From Candidatus Haladaptatiplasma halalkaliphilum (lineage in GTDB: Archaea > Thermoplasmatota > Thermoplasmata > Halarchaeoplasmatales > Halarchaeoplasmataceae), in NCBI GenBank assembly GCA_019594055.1, contig JAFDTY010000007.1:1-40045 (forward strand): DNA of 40,045 bases, read 5' to 3'. Under the pieces are notes generated by a model. That model worked only from the letters and a program-made list of their open reading frames with translations, had not been told where the DNA came from and did not search any database. This document shows positions 7,842-16,740 of the stretch, in pieces. Both the position numbers and the translations under genes were made by a program. The first letter of the stretch is position 1. The number at the start of each line of letters is the position of its first letter.

Positions 7842-10800
7842 ATGGAGACACGGAGAAAAGGAAGGAGAGTCATCTTACTTATGACTTGTATCGCATCATG
7901 TGTGATGCTCGTCTTCTCCGGTTTGAACTTCACCATCGCTATTGGTACTGAAAGTATTTACGAACACGTTGAAGAGAACGAATTCGAAGGTGTTGATGAA
8001 AGTGAATTGATATTACACGAGGGGCCTTACCGACGCTTCGATGAAAGATACGGTTTGATGGATGCCCACTTTGGTAGGTGGGACGAGACAGTATCATCCG
8101 AAGAGCCTTATCGTCACTTCGATGAAAGACACGTTCTTACGGAAGATCGCTTTGGTACGTGGGGCGGGAGAGGACCATCGGAATATGCCGTTCGGGAAAA
8201 TGACGAAATTATGCCGTTGTTTGATATACCACGTCCTTCGGGTGATTACCAGGTGAGAGAACCGATACGTATCAACGGTAATTCAGACTTCGCATCTCAG
8301 GCGACCGACGAGGGCTGGCCCGGTGACGGGACCGAGGGGGATCCGTATATAATAGAAGGTTATGAAATCGATGGCACCGGACATGGATATTGTGTCTATG
8401 TAGGTAATACAACAGTATACTTCGTGTTAAAAAGTAATTACGTACACAGTGCAAGCGGAAAGCCTGTAGATTATTATTGGGATGCTGGAGTATACCTCCA
8501 TAAAGTAAGAAACGCCCTTATCGATGGGAACACTGCACTTAACAATGGTCGAAAAGGCATTTACATCTCGTCATCTTCATCTAGTAACACCGTAATCAAC
8601 AATACAGCATCTGGAAGTAGTTTTGGTATCGAAATCAGAAGTTCTGGAAATAAAATAATCAACAATACCGTATACGGCAATACCAAAGGCATCGCTATCG
8701 GAAGTTCCAACAATGTGCTTTCCGATAATACCGCATATAGTAACCGTAGAGGCATTGCCATCGGTGGTTCAGGCCATACCATTACAAACAACACGATACT
8801 GAATAACGGAAAAGGGATCTGGTTATGGTTTTCCAATAACAACATAATCTCAAACAATACAGTATCAAACAACTACGAAGAGGGCATCCGCCTTTTTGTA
8901 TCACATGGAAATATTGTAAAAGATAACATCATATCGAATAGCCGTATGGCTTTATTTCTATGGGGGTCAAACAACAACGAACTTTCGAACAACACCGTAT
9001 CTGGATGTGGACTTGCGGTACTATTGCGGGATACTGACAACAATTATCTATCAAAGAACACCTTATCGAACAACAACAATGGCATCGTATTATTCTATTC
9101 AACAAACCAGACACTCACCGGTAACACGATGGAAAACAACGGTTTGTTTATCGAAGGTAATACCCTACAGCGATGGAACACACACGAGATAGACACATCC
9201 AATACGGTCAACGGCAAGCCTGTCTATTACTGGAAGGATCGAACAGGTGATACCGTACCAGCCGATGCGGGCCAGGTGATCCTTGTTAACTGTAACCATA
9301 TAACGGTGAGCGATTTTAACATTAACAACGCCGGCGCAGGTGTCCAACTGGGATATTCCGATAACAACTACATAACCAACAACACCTTGACACACCACGG
9401 TTACGATGCTGTCTACCTATATCGTTCACATAACAACTACATCGCAGATAACACGTTATCGAATAACGGATGGATGGGTTTATTCCTGTGGCGGTCGAAC
9501 GGCAACACAGTATTGAGGAACACGGTATCCAATAACGGCGACCACGGGATACTGCTATGGGGCTGGAGCAATGACAACACCTTTACCGATAATACAGTTT
9601 CGAACAGCAGGAGGATGGGATTTGCAATGTGGTTATCAGGCGGTAACATCATAACTAACAATCATATATTCTCAAACAACGGTATAGGCATTATCCTCGA
9701 CACTTCAGTCACGGGTAATACCCTCATCGGCAATGTTATGGAGAACGACGGTTTGGCTATTGCTGGGGGTTTCTTGGTAAACTGGAACACACATACCATA
9801 GACACCTCGAATACCGTCAATGGTAAACCGATCTACTACCTTAAAAACCGGATATCAGGTACAATTCCCATAGATGGTGCCGCGAGTGTAGGCCAGATAA
9901 TCCTTGCTAACTGCACGGGTGTGACAGTCGAAAAACTGAATATAGGTGATATTTACGTTGCCATCTCACTGGGCTTTTCAGATGACAACATCATCACCGG
10001 TAATACCCTCACAAATAATAGATTCGGTGTGTACATCATCGGATCCGAAAACAATCATATCTACCGAAACATATTCATAGAAAACATGTTCCAAGGTTAT
10101 GAGGATTCCTACCATAATCAGTTTAACAACTGGGACAATGGCGACCCGGCAGCAAGCGGTAAAGGAGGTAACTACTGGTCGGACTACTCAGAGATCCGGC
10201 CTCCGCCTAAGGATAGGGGCGACGGCATAGGCGATGTTCCGTACACCATATCCGCTCGTGGCAGGGACAATTACCCCTGGTTGGATATCGAGATGATAGA
10301 AGTGGCTCACATCGAGATAACTCCCGTGGTGGCAAATATCACCGCGGGAGAGACTTTTTTGTTCGATGCGGTAGCCTTCGATGCGGACCATAACCGTATG
10401 GGCGAGGTTGGTAATCTTGAAGGATTCACATGGTCGATAGATGCTGATGCGGGAGGTAGATGGTTACGAGGTTTGTATATCTCTGAATATGCTGGTACAT
10501 GGAACGTTACCGGCGCCTACGGTGATATAACTGCAACAGCGGTGCTCACAGTTGACCCCGGAGATGCGGAATACATATCTATCTCTCCTGGTGATACGAC
10601 TATCCTTGCAGGTGATACACAGACCTTTACCGCAACGGCATACGATGGTATCGGTAATCCCTTCGATGTGACGGGAGAAACCGATTGGTCAGCCTACGGT
10701 TCGGCAGTGGGTGTTTGGGAAGATAACGTGTATCATCCTCAGTATACCGGTGAATGGGTGGTGACCGGTGATTACAAGGGCTTGACCGATACCACCGGTC

Positions 10801-11954
10801 TCACGGTGGTATACGGGGAACCTGTATACATATCGATATCACCCGAAAATACAACTGTCGCGGTCGGCGGTACACAGACTTACACCGCAGTGGCTTACAA
10901 CGAATTAGGTACTGAGATCCGAGATGTTACCGAGGAAACCGACTTTTGGGTCCAGGCGGGTGCAGGAGGGATATGGACGGATAACGTATATACCTCGGGA
11001 TCCGTGGGTACTTGGACGGTAAGAGGCGATTACAACGGCCTGACCGATACGGTGTATCTCACCGTTGAATACGGAGACCCTGAATATATAGTGGTGTCGC
11101 CTGAAGTATCCGTGATCACCGCAGGTGATACACAGACTTTCACCGCAGTGGCTTACAACGAATTCGGTACTGAGATAGGAGATATTACCGAAGAAACCGA
11201 TTGGTCGGTGGACATTTCCGCCGGAGGCCTATGGACAGATAACACGTTTACATCTGAATTTGCGGGTGCATGGACGGTATCTGCGGTGTATAACGGTCTG
11301 AGATGTGAAGCAAGACTTACCGTGGAGCCGGGAAACATCACTCATATCGTAATTCACCCTCCGGATCAAACTATCACCGCAGGGTATCAATGTAACTACA
11401 AGGCGGAAACCTACGACCAATTCGGTAATCTCGTGGGTGATGTAACAAACGAAACCCATTGGGATATCAACTCCGAAGCCGGCGGTATATGGTCGGATAA
11501 CGAGTACACTTCCGAATTTTCCGGAACATGGACAGTTTCAGGTGTGTATGATGAACATACAGATACTGTACAGTTGACCGTACTTCCCGATAGGGTTCAT
11601 TCGGTGATCATATCTCCGTCCCAAGAGCGGATAGTCAAAGAAGGTGAGAGCCTGCAGTTTACCGCAGCCGCCTACGATAAGTACGGCAATCTGATCACAG
11701 ACGAGGCTGCAGAATTCATATGGAGTAATACGGACGAAGGAGGGATGTTCTATCGTGAGCGCGAGGGAGTTTACATAATAACAGCAACCTACGAGGGAGA
11801 GACTTCTGAGCCGGTCAAAGTGACGGTTGAAACCACACCATCTGGCAACTGGTGGTTCTTGATGCCGATAGCGGTTACTGTGATAGTGGCGTTAGCGTTG
11901 TTCATAAAGCGGCCTTGGCATGGACGGAAAGAACGGGCCAGGGAGGTGTCGTAA
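7842..11954 (+). CDS. NosD-type beta-helix surface protein with six Ig-like domains
   Basis: A 1,370-residue membrane-anchored surface protein. A signal peptide (to about residue 34) is followed by two 27-residue repeats containing PYRRFDERYG and PYRHFDERHV (from 62 and 89). The sequence around DPYIIEGYEIDGTG (167-180) is the usual start of NosD/pectate-lyase-like parallel beta-helices, which here run to about residue 800 with many NNTVSNN-type turns. The helix contains a long internal duplication, marked by WNTHEIDTSNTVNGKPVYY and WNTHTIDTSNTVNGKPIYY. Six Ig-like domains of about 85 residues follow (about 820-1330; cores ITAGDTQTFTAVAYNEFG and WTVxGxYNGL), then a hydrophobic segment (FLMPIAVTVIVALALFI) and a basic tail that anchor it with the bulk outside. 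Such folds bind polysaccharide or act in adhesion; the ligand is unknown. The PQQ-propeller gene follows after 35 bases. Confidence 0.88.
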   Translation: METRRKGRRVILLMTCIASCVMLVFSGLNFTIAIGTESIYEHVEENEFEGVDESELILHEGPYRRFDERYGLMDAHFGRWDETVSSEEPYRHFDERHVLTEDRFGTWGGRGPSEYAVRENDEIMPLFDIPRPSGDYQVREPIRINGNSDFASQATDEGWPGDGTEGDPYIIEGYEIDGTGHGYCVYVGNTTVYFVLKSNYVHSASGKPVDYYWDAGVYLHKVRNALIDGNTALNNGRKGIYISSSSSSNTVINNTASGSSFGIEIRSSGNKIINNTVYGNTKGIAIGSSNNVLSDNTAYSNRRGIAIGGSGHTITNNTILNNGKGIWLWFSNNNIISNNTVSNNYEEGIRLFVSHGNIVKDNIISNSRMALFLWGSNNNELSNNTVSGCGLAVLLRDTDNNYLSKNTLSNNNNGIVLFYSTNQTLTGNTMENNGLFIEGNTLQRWNTHEIDTSNTVNGKPVYYWKDRTGDTVPADAGQVILVNCNHITVSDFNINNAGAGVQLGYSDNNYITNNTLTHHGYDAVYLYRSHNNYIADNTLSNNGWMGLFLWRSNGNTVLRNTVSNNGDHGILLWGWSNDNTFTDNTVSNSRRMGFAMWLSGGNIITNNHIFSNNGIGIILDTSVTGNTLIGNVMENDGLAIAGGFLVNWNTHTIDTSNTVNGKPIYYLKNRISGTIPIDGAASVGQIILANCTGVTVEKLNIGDIYVAISLGFSDDNIITGNTLTNNRFGVYIIGSENNHIYRNIFIENMFQGYEDSYHNQFNNWDNGDPAASGKGGNYWSDYSEIRPPPKDRGDGIGDVPYTISARGRDNYPWLDIEMIEVAHIEITPVVANITAGETFLFDAVAFDADHNRMGEVGNLEGFTWSIDADAGGRWLRGLYISEYAGTWNVTGAYGDITATAVLTVDPGDAEYISISPGDTTILAGDTQTFTATAYDGIGNPFDVTGETDWSAYGSAVGVWEDNVYHPQYTGEWVVTGDYKGLTDTTGLTVVYGEPVYISISPENTTVAVGGTQTYTAVAYNELGTEIRDVTEETDFWVQAGAGGIWTDNVYTSGSVGTWTVRGDYNGLTDTVYLTVEYGDPEYIVVSPEVSVITAGDTQTFTAVAYNEFGTEIGDITEETDWSVDISAGGLWTDNTFTSEFAGAWTVSAVYNGLRCEARLTVEPGNITHIVIHPPDQTITAGYQCNYKAETYDQFGNLVGDVTNETHWDINSEAGGIWSDNEYTSEFSGTWTVSGVYDEHTDTVQLTVLPDRVHSVIISPSQERIVKEGESLQFTAAAYDKYGNLITDEAAEFIWSNTDEGGMFYREREGVYIITATYEGETSEPVKVTVETTPSGNWWFLMPIAVTVIVALALFIKRPWHGRKERAREVS

Positions 11955-11989
11955 ATGGTTCTTACCATAACGTTCAGAGGTGATCCAAG

Positions 11990-14629
11990 ATGAGGACAGA
12001 TCGAGAAAGGAAGACAGGATGTTACCTGTTTAACGGATGGAGAGTAATAGTTAGCGTGATGTGCGTAACACTGTGTGTGATGCTCGTTTTCTCCGGTATA
12101 ACACCTGTGTATGGCACGGAAAGTGACGAATCGACGATCACGGGACTCGCGGATTCGCCGTGGCCGAAGTACAGAGGCAATGTGAGGAACACCGGACTCA
12201 GCCCCTACGATACCAGCCAAGCCGATGGTACCGAGTTATGGAGGTTTGAAACAGGGGACAGGATGTTTTCTTCTCCTGCCGTAGGAACAGATGGTACGAT
12301 CTACGTGGGCTCCAACGACCGAAACATGTATGCGATAAACCCCGACGGTACTGAAAAATGGAGCTTCTGGACCGGTGTTACTACTTCCGCATCACCAGCG
12401 GTGGGAACTTATGGTACGATATATTTCGGTTCTTCTTTTGGCCTATACGCGCTACACCCTGATGGTACAGAGTTTTGGATCTTTACACCGGATGATTATC
12501 GAGTATTCATGTCACCGTCGATAGGTCCGGATGATACAATCTATGTCAACTCGTGGGAATCAGGTATAGGGGGCGCCCGTAATCATCTGTACGCGGTAAA
12601 CCCGGATGGTTCTGAAAAATGGAGTTTCGCTACCGGCGGTGGAAGGATAATTGGCGGATCTCATTCTCCGGCTATAGGTACCGATGGCACTATCTACTTC
12701 GGTTCGCTAGATGCCAATATCTTTGCTGTAAACCCTGATGGCACGGAAAGGTGGCGCTTTCCCACGGGCGGTTTAGTGCATTCTTCACCCGCTATCGGCG
12801 CTGACGGTACCATCTATATCGGTTCTAATGACAATTATGTATATGCACTGAACCCCGATGGTACTGAAAAGTGGCGTTTTGGCACGGGTGATAGCGTAAC
12901 TTCTTCGCCTGCCATCGGCGCTGATGGTACTATCTACATAGGCTCACAAGATAACATAGTTTACGCGATAAACCCCGACGGTACAGAGGAGTGGAGTTTT
13001 ACCACGGAAGGCCCAGTGTCGTATTCTTCACCCGCCATCGGCGCCGACGGTACCATCTACATAGGCTCGTATGATAACAAAGTTTATGCCATAAACCCCG
13101 ATGGTACTGAAAAATGGAGCTTCACCACGGGTAGTGATGTAAGTTCTTCGCCTGCGATAGGCAAATGGGGTGTAATATACGTAAGTTCACATGACAACAA
13201 CCTATATGCACTCGGTCCGGCTACTCTCCCGGTACCGGAGATATCCGACGAGACACCATCGGACGGTTCGATAGACATACCTGTGAACACCATATTGTCC
13301 GTTCACGTCGAAGCGGGAGCCTACCCTGCCGAGGTCGAGTTCTATCTTGACGATGATTTGGTGCACTCGCAAACTGTTAATGCCGATGGTATCGTCGAGA
13401 CCGAACAGCTGGCACTGGATTTCGATACAACCTATGATTGGATGGTTACGGTGGAAAATAACGAAGGTGTCAGTGCCGATAGAACATTTTCTTTCACCAC
13501 CGTAGAACCCCTTGTGCTCACCATCGATGCGGATGAAGGCGGTACCACCGTACCGCCTCCCGGTGTTTACCATCAATCCCACGGTGATACCGTTACGGTA
13601 GAAGCCGTCCCGGACGAAGGTTGGCACTTCAGTCACTGGTCAGGTGATGTGCCCGATGGGCAGGAAACCAACGAAGAGATCACCATCGTGATAGACGGCG
13701 ACAAAACCATCACCGCACACTTCGAGCGGGTCTACCACATACTCACTGTAAACATCATCGGTGAGGGAATCACCGTCCCTTCCGAAGGCGATCACCCTTA
13801 CACCTATGGAACGGAAGTTAACATCACCGCCACACCCGACGAGGGCTGGATATTCTGTCACTGGAGCGGCGACATACCCGATGGACAGGAAACGAACGAA
13901 AATATCACTGTAGTTATGTACGGCGACAAGAACATCACCGCGCACTTCGACCGTATCCACCACAACCTTACCATAGCCGTGGAAGGCGAGGGTACGACAT
14001 TACCCGAAGACGGTGAACACTCTTTTGCCTACGGAACATCGGTGAACATAAGCGCCACACCCGACGAGGGTTGGCACTTCAGCCACTGGAGCGGTGACGT
14101 GCCCGAGGGTCAGGAAACGAACGAAAATATAACCATCATCATTGACCGCGATAGATCCATCACGGCACACTTCCGAGAGGGGATACCTCCGACGGTAGTG
14201 ATAACCACTCCCGGATACGACAGCATATTGGATCCCGGTGAAGTCACCGTCGAATGGACTTCGGAAGAGGGTACGTATGCTATCTCACACTACCAGATAC
14301 GTCTCGGTGGTGGCGATTGGATAAACGTAAGCACTGCCACAGCCCACACGTTCACCGTCACCGACCCGGGCGATCACGTGGTCACGGTGAGGGTGTTCGA
14401 CAGTGCGGATAACACCGCCGTCGCCAGTACAAGGTTCGCCATCAGGCATACCGATGATACTGCGGAAGAGAGTTTTCTGGGTAGCTACTGGTGGTTGCTA
14501 CTCCTCGTGACGATAGTAGCTGCAATGGTGATCTTGTACACGATAAAACGTGGTAGAGGCGAAGAACCCGTCGTTGAAGAGGACACCCCGGAAATGGAGG
14601 AAGATACGGTAGGAGACGAAGAGGTTTAG
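11990..14629 (+). CDS. Surface protein: eight-blade PQQ-type propeller, InlB-like B repeats, membrane anchor
   Basis: An 879-residue protein. The N-terminal signal segment shares CVMLVFSG with the preceding gene product. Residues of about 50-405 contain eight copies of a 40-residue motif (SSPAIGADGTIYIGS, then YAINPDGTEKWSF), the pattern of PQQ-like beta-propellers. Next come an Ig/fibronectin-like domain, three repeats of about 77 residues resembling bacterial B-repeat domains (GWHFSHWSGDVPDGQETN, then DKTITAHF), another Ig-like domain, a hydrophobic segment (WWLLLLVTIVAAMVILY) and an acidic cytoplasmic tail. There is no sign of a redox-active dehydrogenase; the propeller is likely structural or ligand-binding. 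An AGAGGTGATC Shine-Dalgarno lies seven bases before the ATG. It is probably in one transcription unit with the beta-helix gene. Confidence 0.88.
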   Translation: MRTDRERKTGCYLFNGWRVIVSVMCVTLCVMLVFSGITPVYGTESDESTITGLADSPWPKYRGNVRNTGLSPYDTSQADGTELWRFETGDRMFSSPAVGTDGTIYVGSNDRNMYAINPDGTEKWSFWTGVTTSASPAVGTYGTIYFGSSFGLYALHPDGTEFWIFTPDDYRVFMSPSIGPDDTIYVNSWESGIGGARNHLYAVNPDGSEKWSFATGGGRIIGGSHSPAIGTDGTIYFGSLDANIFAVNPDGTERWRFPTGGLVHSSPAIGADGTIYIGSNDNYVYALNPDGTEKWRFGTGDSVTSSPAIGADGTIYIGSQDNIVYAINPDGTEEWSFTTEGPVSYSSPAIGADGTIYIGSYDNKVYAINPDGTEKWSFTTGSDVSSSPAIGKWGVIYVSSHDNNLYALGPATLPVPEISDETPSDGSIDIPVNTILSVHVEAGAYPAEVEFYLDDDLVHSQTVNADGIVETEQLALDFDTTYDWMVTVENNEGVSADRTFSFTTVEPLVLTIDADEGGTTVPPPGVYHQSHGDTVTVEAVPDEGWHFSHWSGDVPDGQETNEEITIVIDGDKTITAHFERVYHILTVNIIGEGITVPSEGDHPYTYGTEVNITATPDEGWIFCHWSGDIPDGQETNENITVVMYGDKNITAHFDRIHHNLTIAVEGEGTTLPEDGEHSFAYGTSVNISATPDEGWHFSHWSGDVPEGQETNENITIIIDRDRSITAHFREGIPPTVVITTPGYDSILDPGEVTVEWTSEEGTYAISHYQIRLGGGDWINVSTATAHTFTVTDPGDHVVTVRVFDSADNTAVASTRFAIRHTDDTAEESFLGSYWWLLLLVTIVAAMVILYTIKRGRGEEPVVEEDTPEMEEDTVGDEEV

Positions 14630-14685
14630 GGTATCTGTCTGTAACCCGTGATTCCAAGTACCGGCTCATATCCAGGGTTCCGGCT

Positions 14686-14759
14686 ATTTCTCCCGATACA
14701 AAAAATTCCTGGAAGACCATCGTGAGATAAGGAGAACGCTCTCCGGTATGGGGTGAAGG
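14686..14759 (+). repeat. 74-base duplicate of the 3' end of the RelE-like gene
   Basis: This stretch matches 4089-4162 at 71 of 74 positions without gaps. It still translates as the last residues of the RelE-like protein (FSRYKKFLEDHREIRRTLSG) and its stop, but the rest of the gene is absent. It is a remnant or a short mobile or recombined segment, lying between the propeller gene and the transporter operon promoter. The rest of 14630-14829 holds only the promoter. Confidence 0.85.
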
Positions 14760-14786
14760 CAAATATGTACATGACTTGCGACAAGG

Positions 14787-14794
14787 TTATATAT
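14787..14794 (+). promoter_or_regulatory. TATA box of the ECF transporter operon
   Basis: TTATATAT about 40 bases before the ATG at 14830, giving a leader of roughly 15 bases. GTGAT, complementary to the conserved 16S rRNA 3' end, lies four bases before the ATG. No THI element (TPP riboswitch) is visible upstream. Confidence 0.45.
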
Positions 14795-14829
14795 GTGATA
14801 TGTTTAGCAAAGCATATCGATGTGATCAT

Positions 14830-16740
14830 ATGTCTGAAAGAAGTAAGATGAAGATACTAGCCCTTGTAGCGGTAACCATACTGCTGATAGCCATACCCTT
14901 GATATACCTGACCATGGTGGAGTCACCGGAAGTTACCGAGGGATCCCTGGTAACGGTGATGGGTACCTCCATGTCTCTGGACGAACTGAAAGAGATGGAG
15001 CTCCTCTCGGGTACCGTAAGATTCCAAAACAGATTCGACAACTGGAACGAACCCGCAGAATACAGTGGAGTGGCACTGAGTTCACTTGTCCCCGGTATGG
15101 AACCCACTGACGTACTGGAAGTGACGGCTGAAGACGGCTTTTCCCAGAAATTTTCCTACCGACAGATATTTCCGTCCGAAACCAACCGCAAGGTACAGGG
15201 AGATATCATACTGGCATACAGTCGTGACGGAGTGTCCGTACCGGATTGGGAGGACGGCCCCATGATAGCCGTTCTACCGGAAGATGGGGAATTCAGCAAC
15301 GCGGACCTGAATATGACCCGATCACTGGTTTCGGATTACAACCACCAGTCGTCAGCCGGTTCATTATGGGTGAAGAACGTTAAGGTGATAGAGCTGATAA
15401 CCGATGCCTATACGGACACCGAAGTCGGAATAACCCTGGAAGGAACGACTGTACATCATTATACATTCGAAGAATTGAGGAACATGGATTCCGTCCAAGG
15501 AGACGGGACGAGGATAAGGTCAACAGCCAGTATCAGCGGACCCAACGCTTACCGCGGAGTTTATCTTACAGATCTGGTCTCCAATATCTACGATGGAAAG
15601 GAATATACCCTTCGGGTGGAGGCTAGAGACGGCTACACCATGACTTATTCCAGAGCACAGGTAGAGGGCAACATAACAGTGTTTGACGAGGATTATAATG
15701 AAACAGATTTAGAGCCTGATTTCGAGGCTGTACTCGCCTTCGAAGAGGACGGCATAGCAGTACCGGATTGGGAAAGAGGTCCTCGTATAGCATTTTTGAA
15801 CGATGAAGGCCTTCTCAGTTCAGCAGGTCTATGGGCCAGAGAGGTTAGATACATACGGATATTACCGACGCAAGCAGATTGGACCCTGGAGTTGGTAAAA
15901 GGTTCGGAATCAGTCCATATGAGTAAACAGTATTTTGAAAGTGCGGCTACTTGCCACTACCATAGAGCTGAATACGAAATAGACGGTGATGTATATGCCG
16001 GGGTTCCACTATGGGAGATAGTAGCCGCCATAGACGGTGCAGATCCTCCCGACGGGCATTACATGTACAATACCATCCTTTCGGAACTGGGATATAACGT
16101 AACGGTAGTTGCGGAAGATGGGTCATCGGCAAACATACCATCCCATCTAGTTGCAAGGAACGATAAGATAATAATCGCCAACGAATTGAACGGAGAGCCA
16201 TTACCAGCAAGTGATGCTCCCCTGAGAATAGTCGGAGACGGTCTCACCGGAAGGCAGAGGGTTAGAAATATAGTAAGGATCGAACTGACAGATCTTCCGG
16301 ACGAGAGTGAAATACCGGATTGGTCACTGACCCTTTCTGGTACTCTGGTAAGAGAATACAGTGCGGAGGTTTACGGCGCTTTGGTTGGTTGTGGCGTGCA
16401 TACTGAAACGTACACCGTTGGAGATGATACTTACGAAGGGATACCTTTATGGATACTTTTGGCAGCTGTTGACGACGGTGAAACACACGGTCACTGGTCC
16501 CTCAACGATACTTTGGTTGAACGGGGATATGAAGTGGAAGTCATCGCTGAAGACGGTTACAGCTACACATTCCACATATCGGATGTTGCTTACAACAACA
16601 CCATGATATTGGCTTCCAGGTTAAATGGTGAACCATTACCGGAAGGAGATGCCCCCTTACGGCTGGTGGGTGAAGGTTTAACCGGAGGGCAAAGGGTCCG
16701 TAATGTTGTAGAAATAAGGCTCATCGGCTTGGAATTATGA
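14830..16740 (+). CDS. Membrane-anchored protein with four sulfite-oxidase-fold-like domains
   Basis: A 636-residue protein with an N-terminal signal anchor (KMKILALVAVTILLIAIPLIYL) and no lipobox, so the rest is extracytoplasmic. It holds four copies of one domain (about 35-190, 195-355, 360-500 and 505-636), each with YxGVPLWxIV, AEDGYSxxF and a final VRNxVxI; domains 3 and 4 also have LNGEPLPxxDAPLRLVG. By eye these match the oxidoreductase molybdopterin-binding (SUOX) domain. Domains 3 and 4 keep a Cys (Cys375, Cys521) about where sulfite oxidases have the molybdenum-ligand Cys, each in CxxH; domains 1 and 2 lack it. It may bind a pterin-like or other ligand for the transporter encoded downstream. 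It is the first gene of a five-gene overlapping operon and its stop overlaps the next ATG (ATGA). The ATG at 14830 was chosen over an upstream TTG because of TATA spacing. Confidence 0.78.
   Translation: MSERSKMKILALVAVTILLIAIPLIYLTMVESPEVTEGSLVTVMGTSMSLDELKEMELLSGTVRFQNRFDNWNEPAEYSGVALSSLVPGMEPTDVLEVTAEDGFSQKFSYRQIFPSETNRKVQGDIILAYSRDGVSVPDWEDGPMIAVLPEDGEFSNADLNMTRSLVSDYNHQSSAGSLWVKNVKVIELITDAYTDTEVGITLEGTTVHHYTFEELRNMDSVQGDGTRIRSTASISGPNAYRGVYLTDLVSNIYDGKEYTLRVEARDGYTMTYSRAQVEGNITVFDEDYNETDLEPDFEAVLAFEEDGIAVPDWERGPRIAFLNDEGLLSSAGLWAREVRYIRILPTQADWTLELVKGSESVHMSKQYFESAATCHYHRAEYEIDGDVYAGVPLWEIVAAIDGADPPDGHYMYNTILSELGYNVTVVAEDGSSANIPSHLVARNDKIIIANELNGEPLPASDAPLRIVGDGLTGRQRVRNIVRIELTDLPDESEIPDWSLTLSGTLVREYSAEVYGALVGCGVHTETYTVGDDTYEGIPLWILLAAVDDGETHGHWSLNDTLVERGYEVEVIAEDGYSYTFHISDVAYNNTMILASRLNGEPLPEGDAPLRLVGEGLTGGQRVRNVVEIRLIGLEL

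Noticed and set aside
8600-10100. Regularly spaced AACAATAC-like repeats
   Set aside because: They are in frame and encode the Asn-rich turns of the beta-helix, so not a CRISPR array or noncoding repeat.
14630-14830. TPP riboswitch expected before a YkoE-type operon
   Set aside because: No CTGAGA-type THI element is present; the stretch holds only the 74-base repeat and a TATA box.
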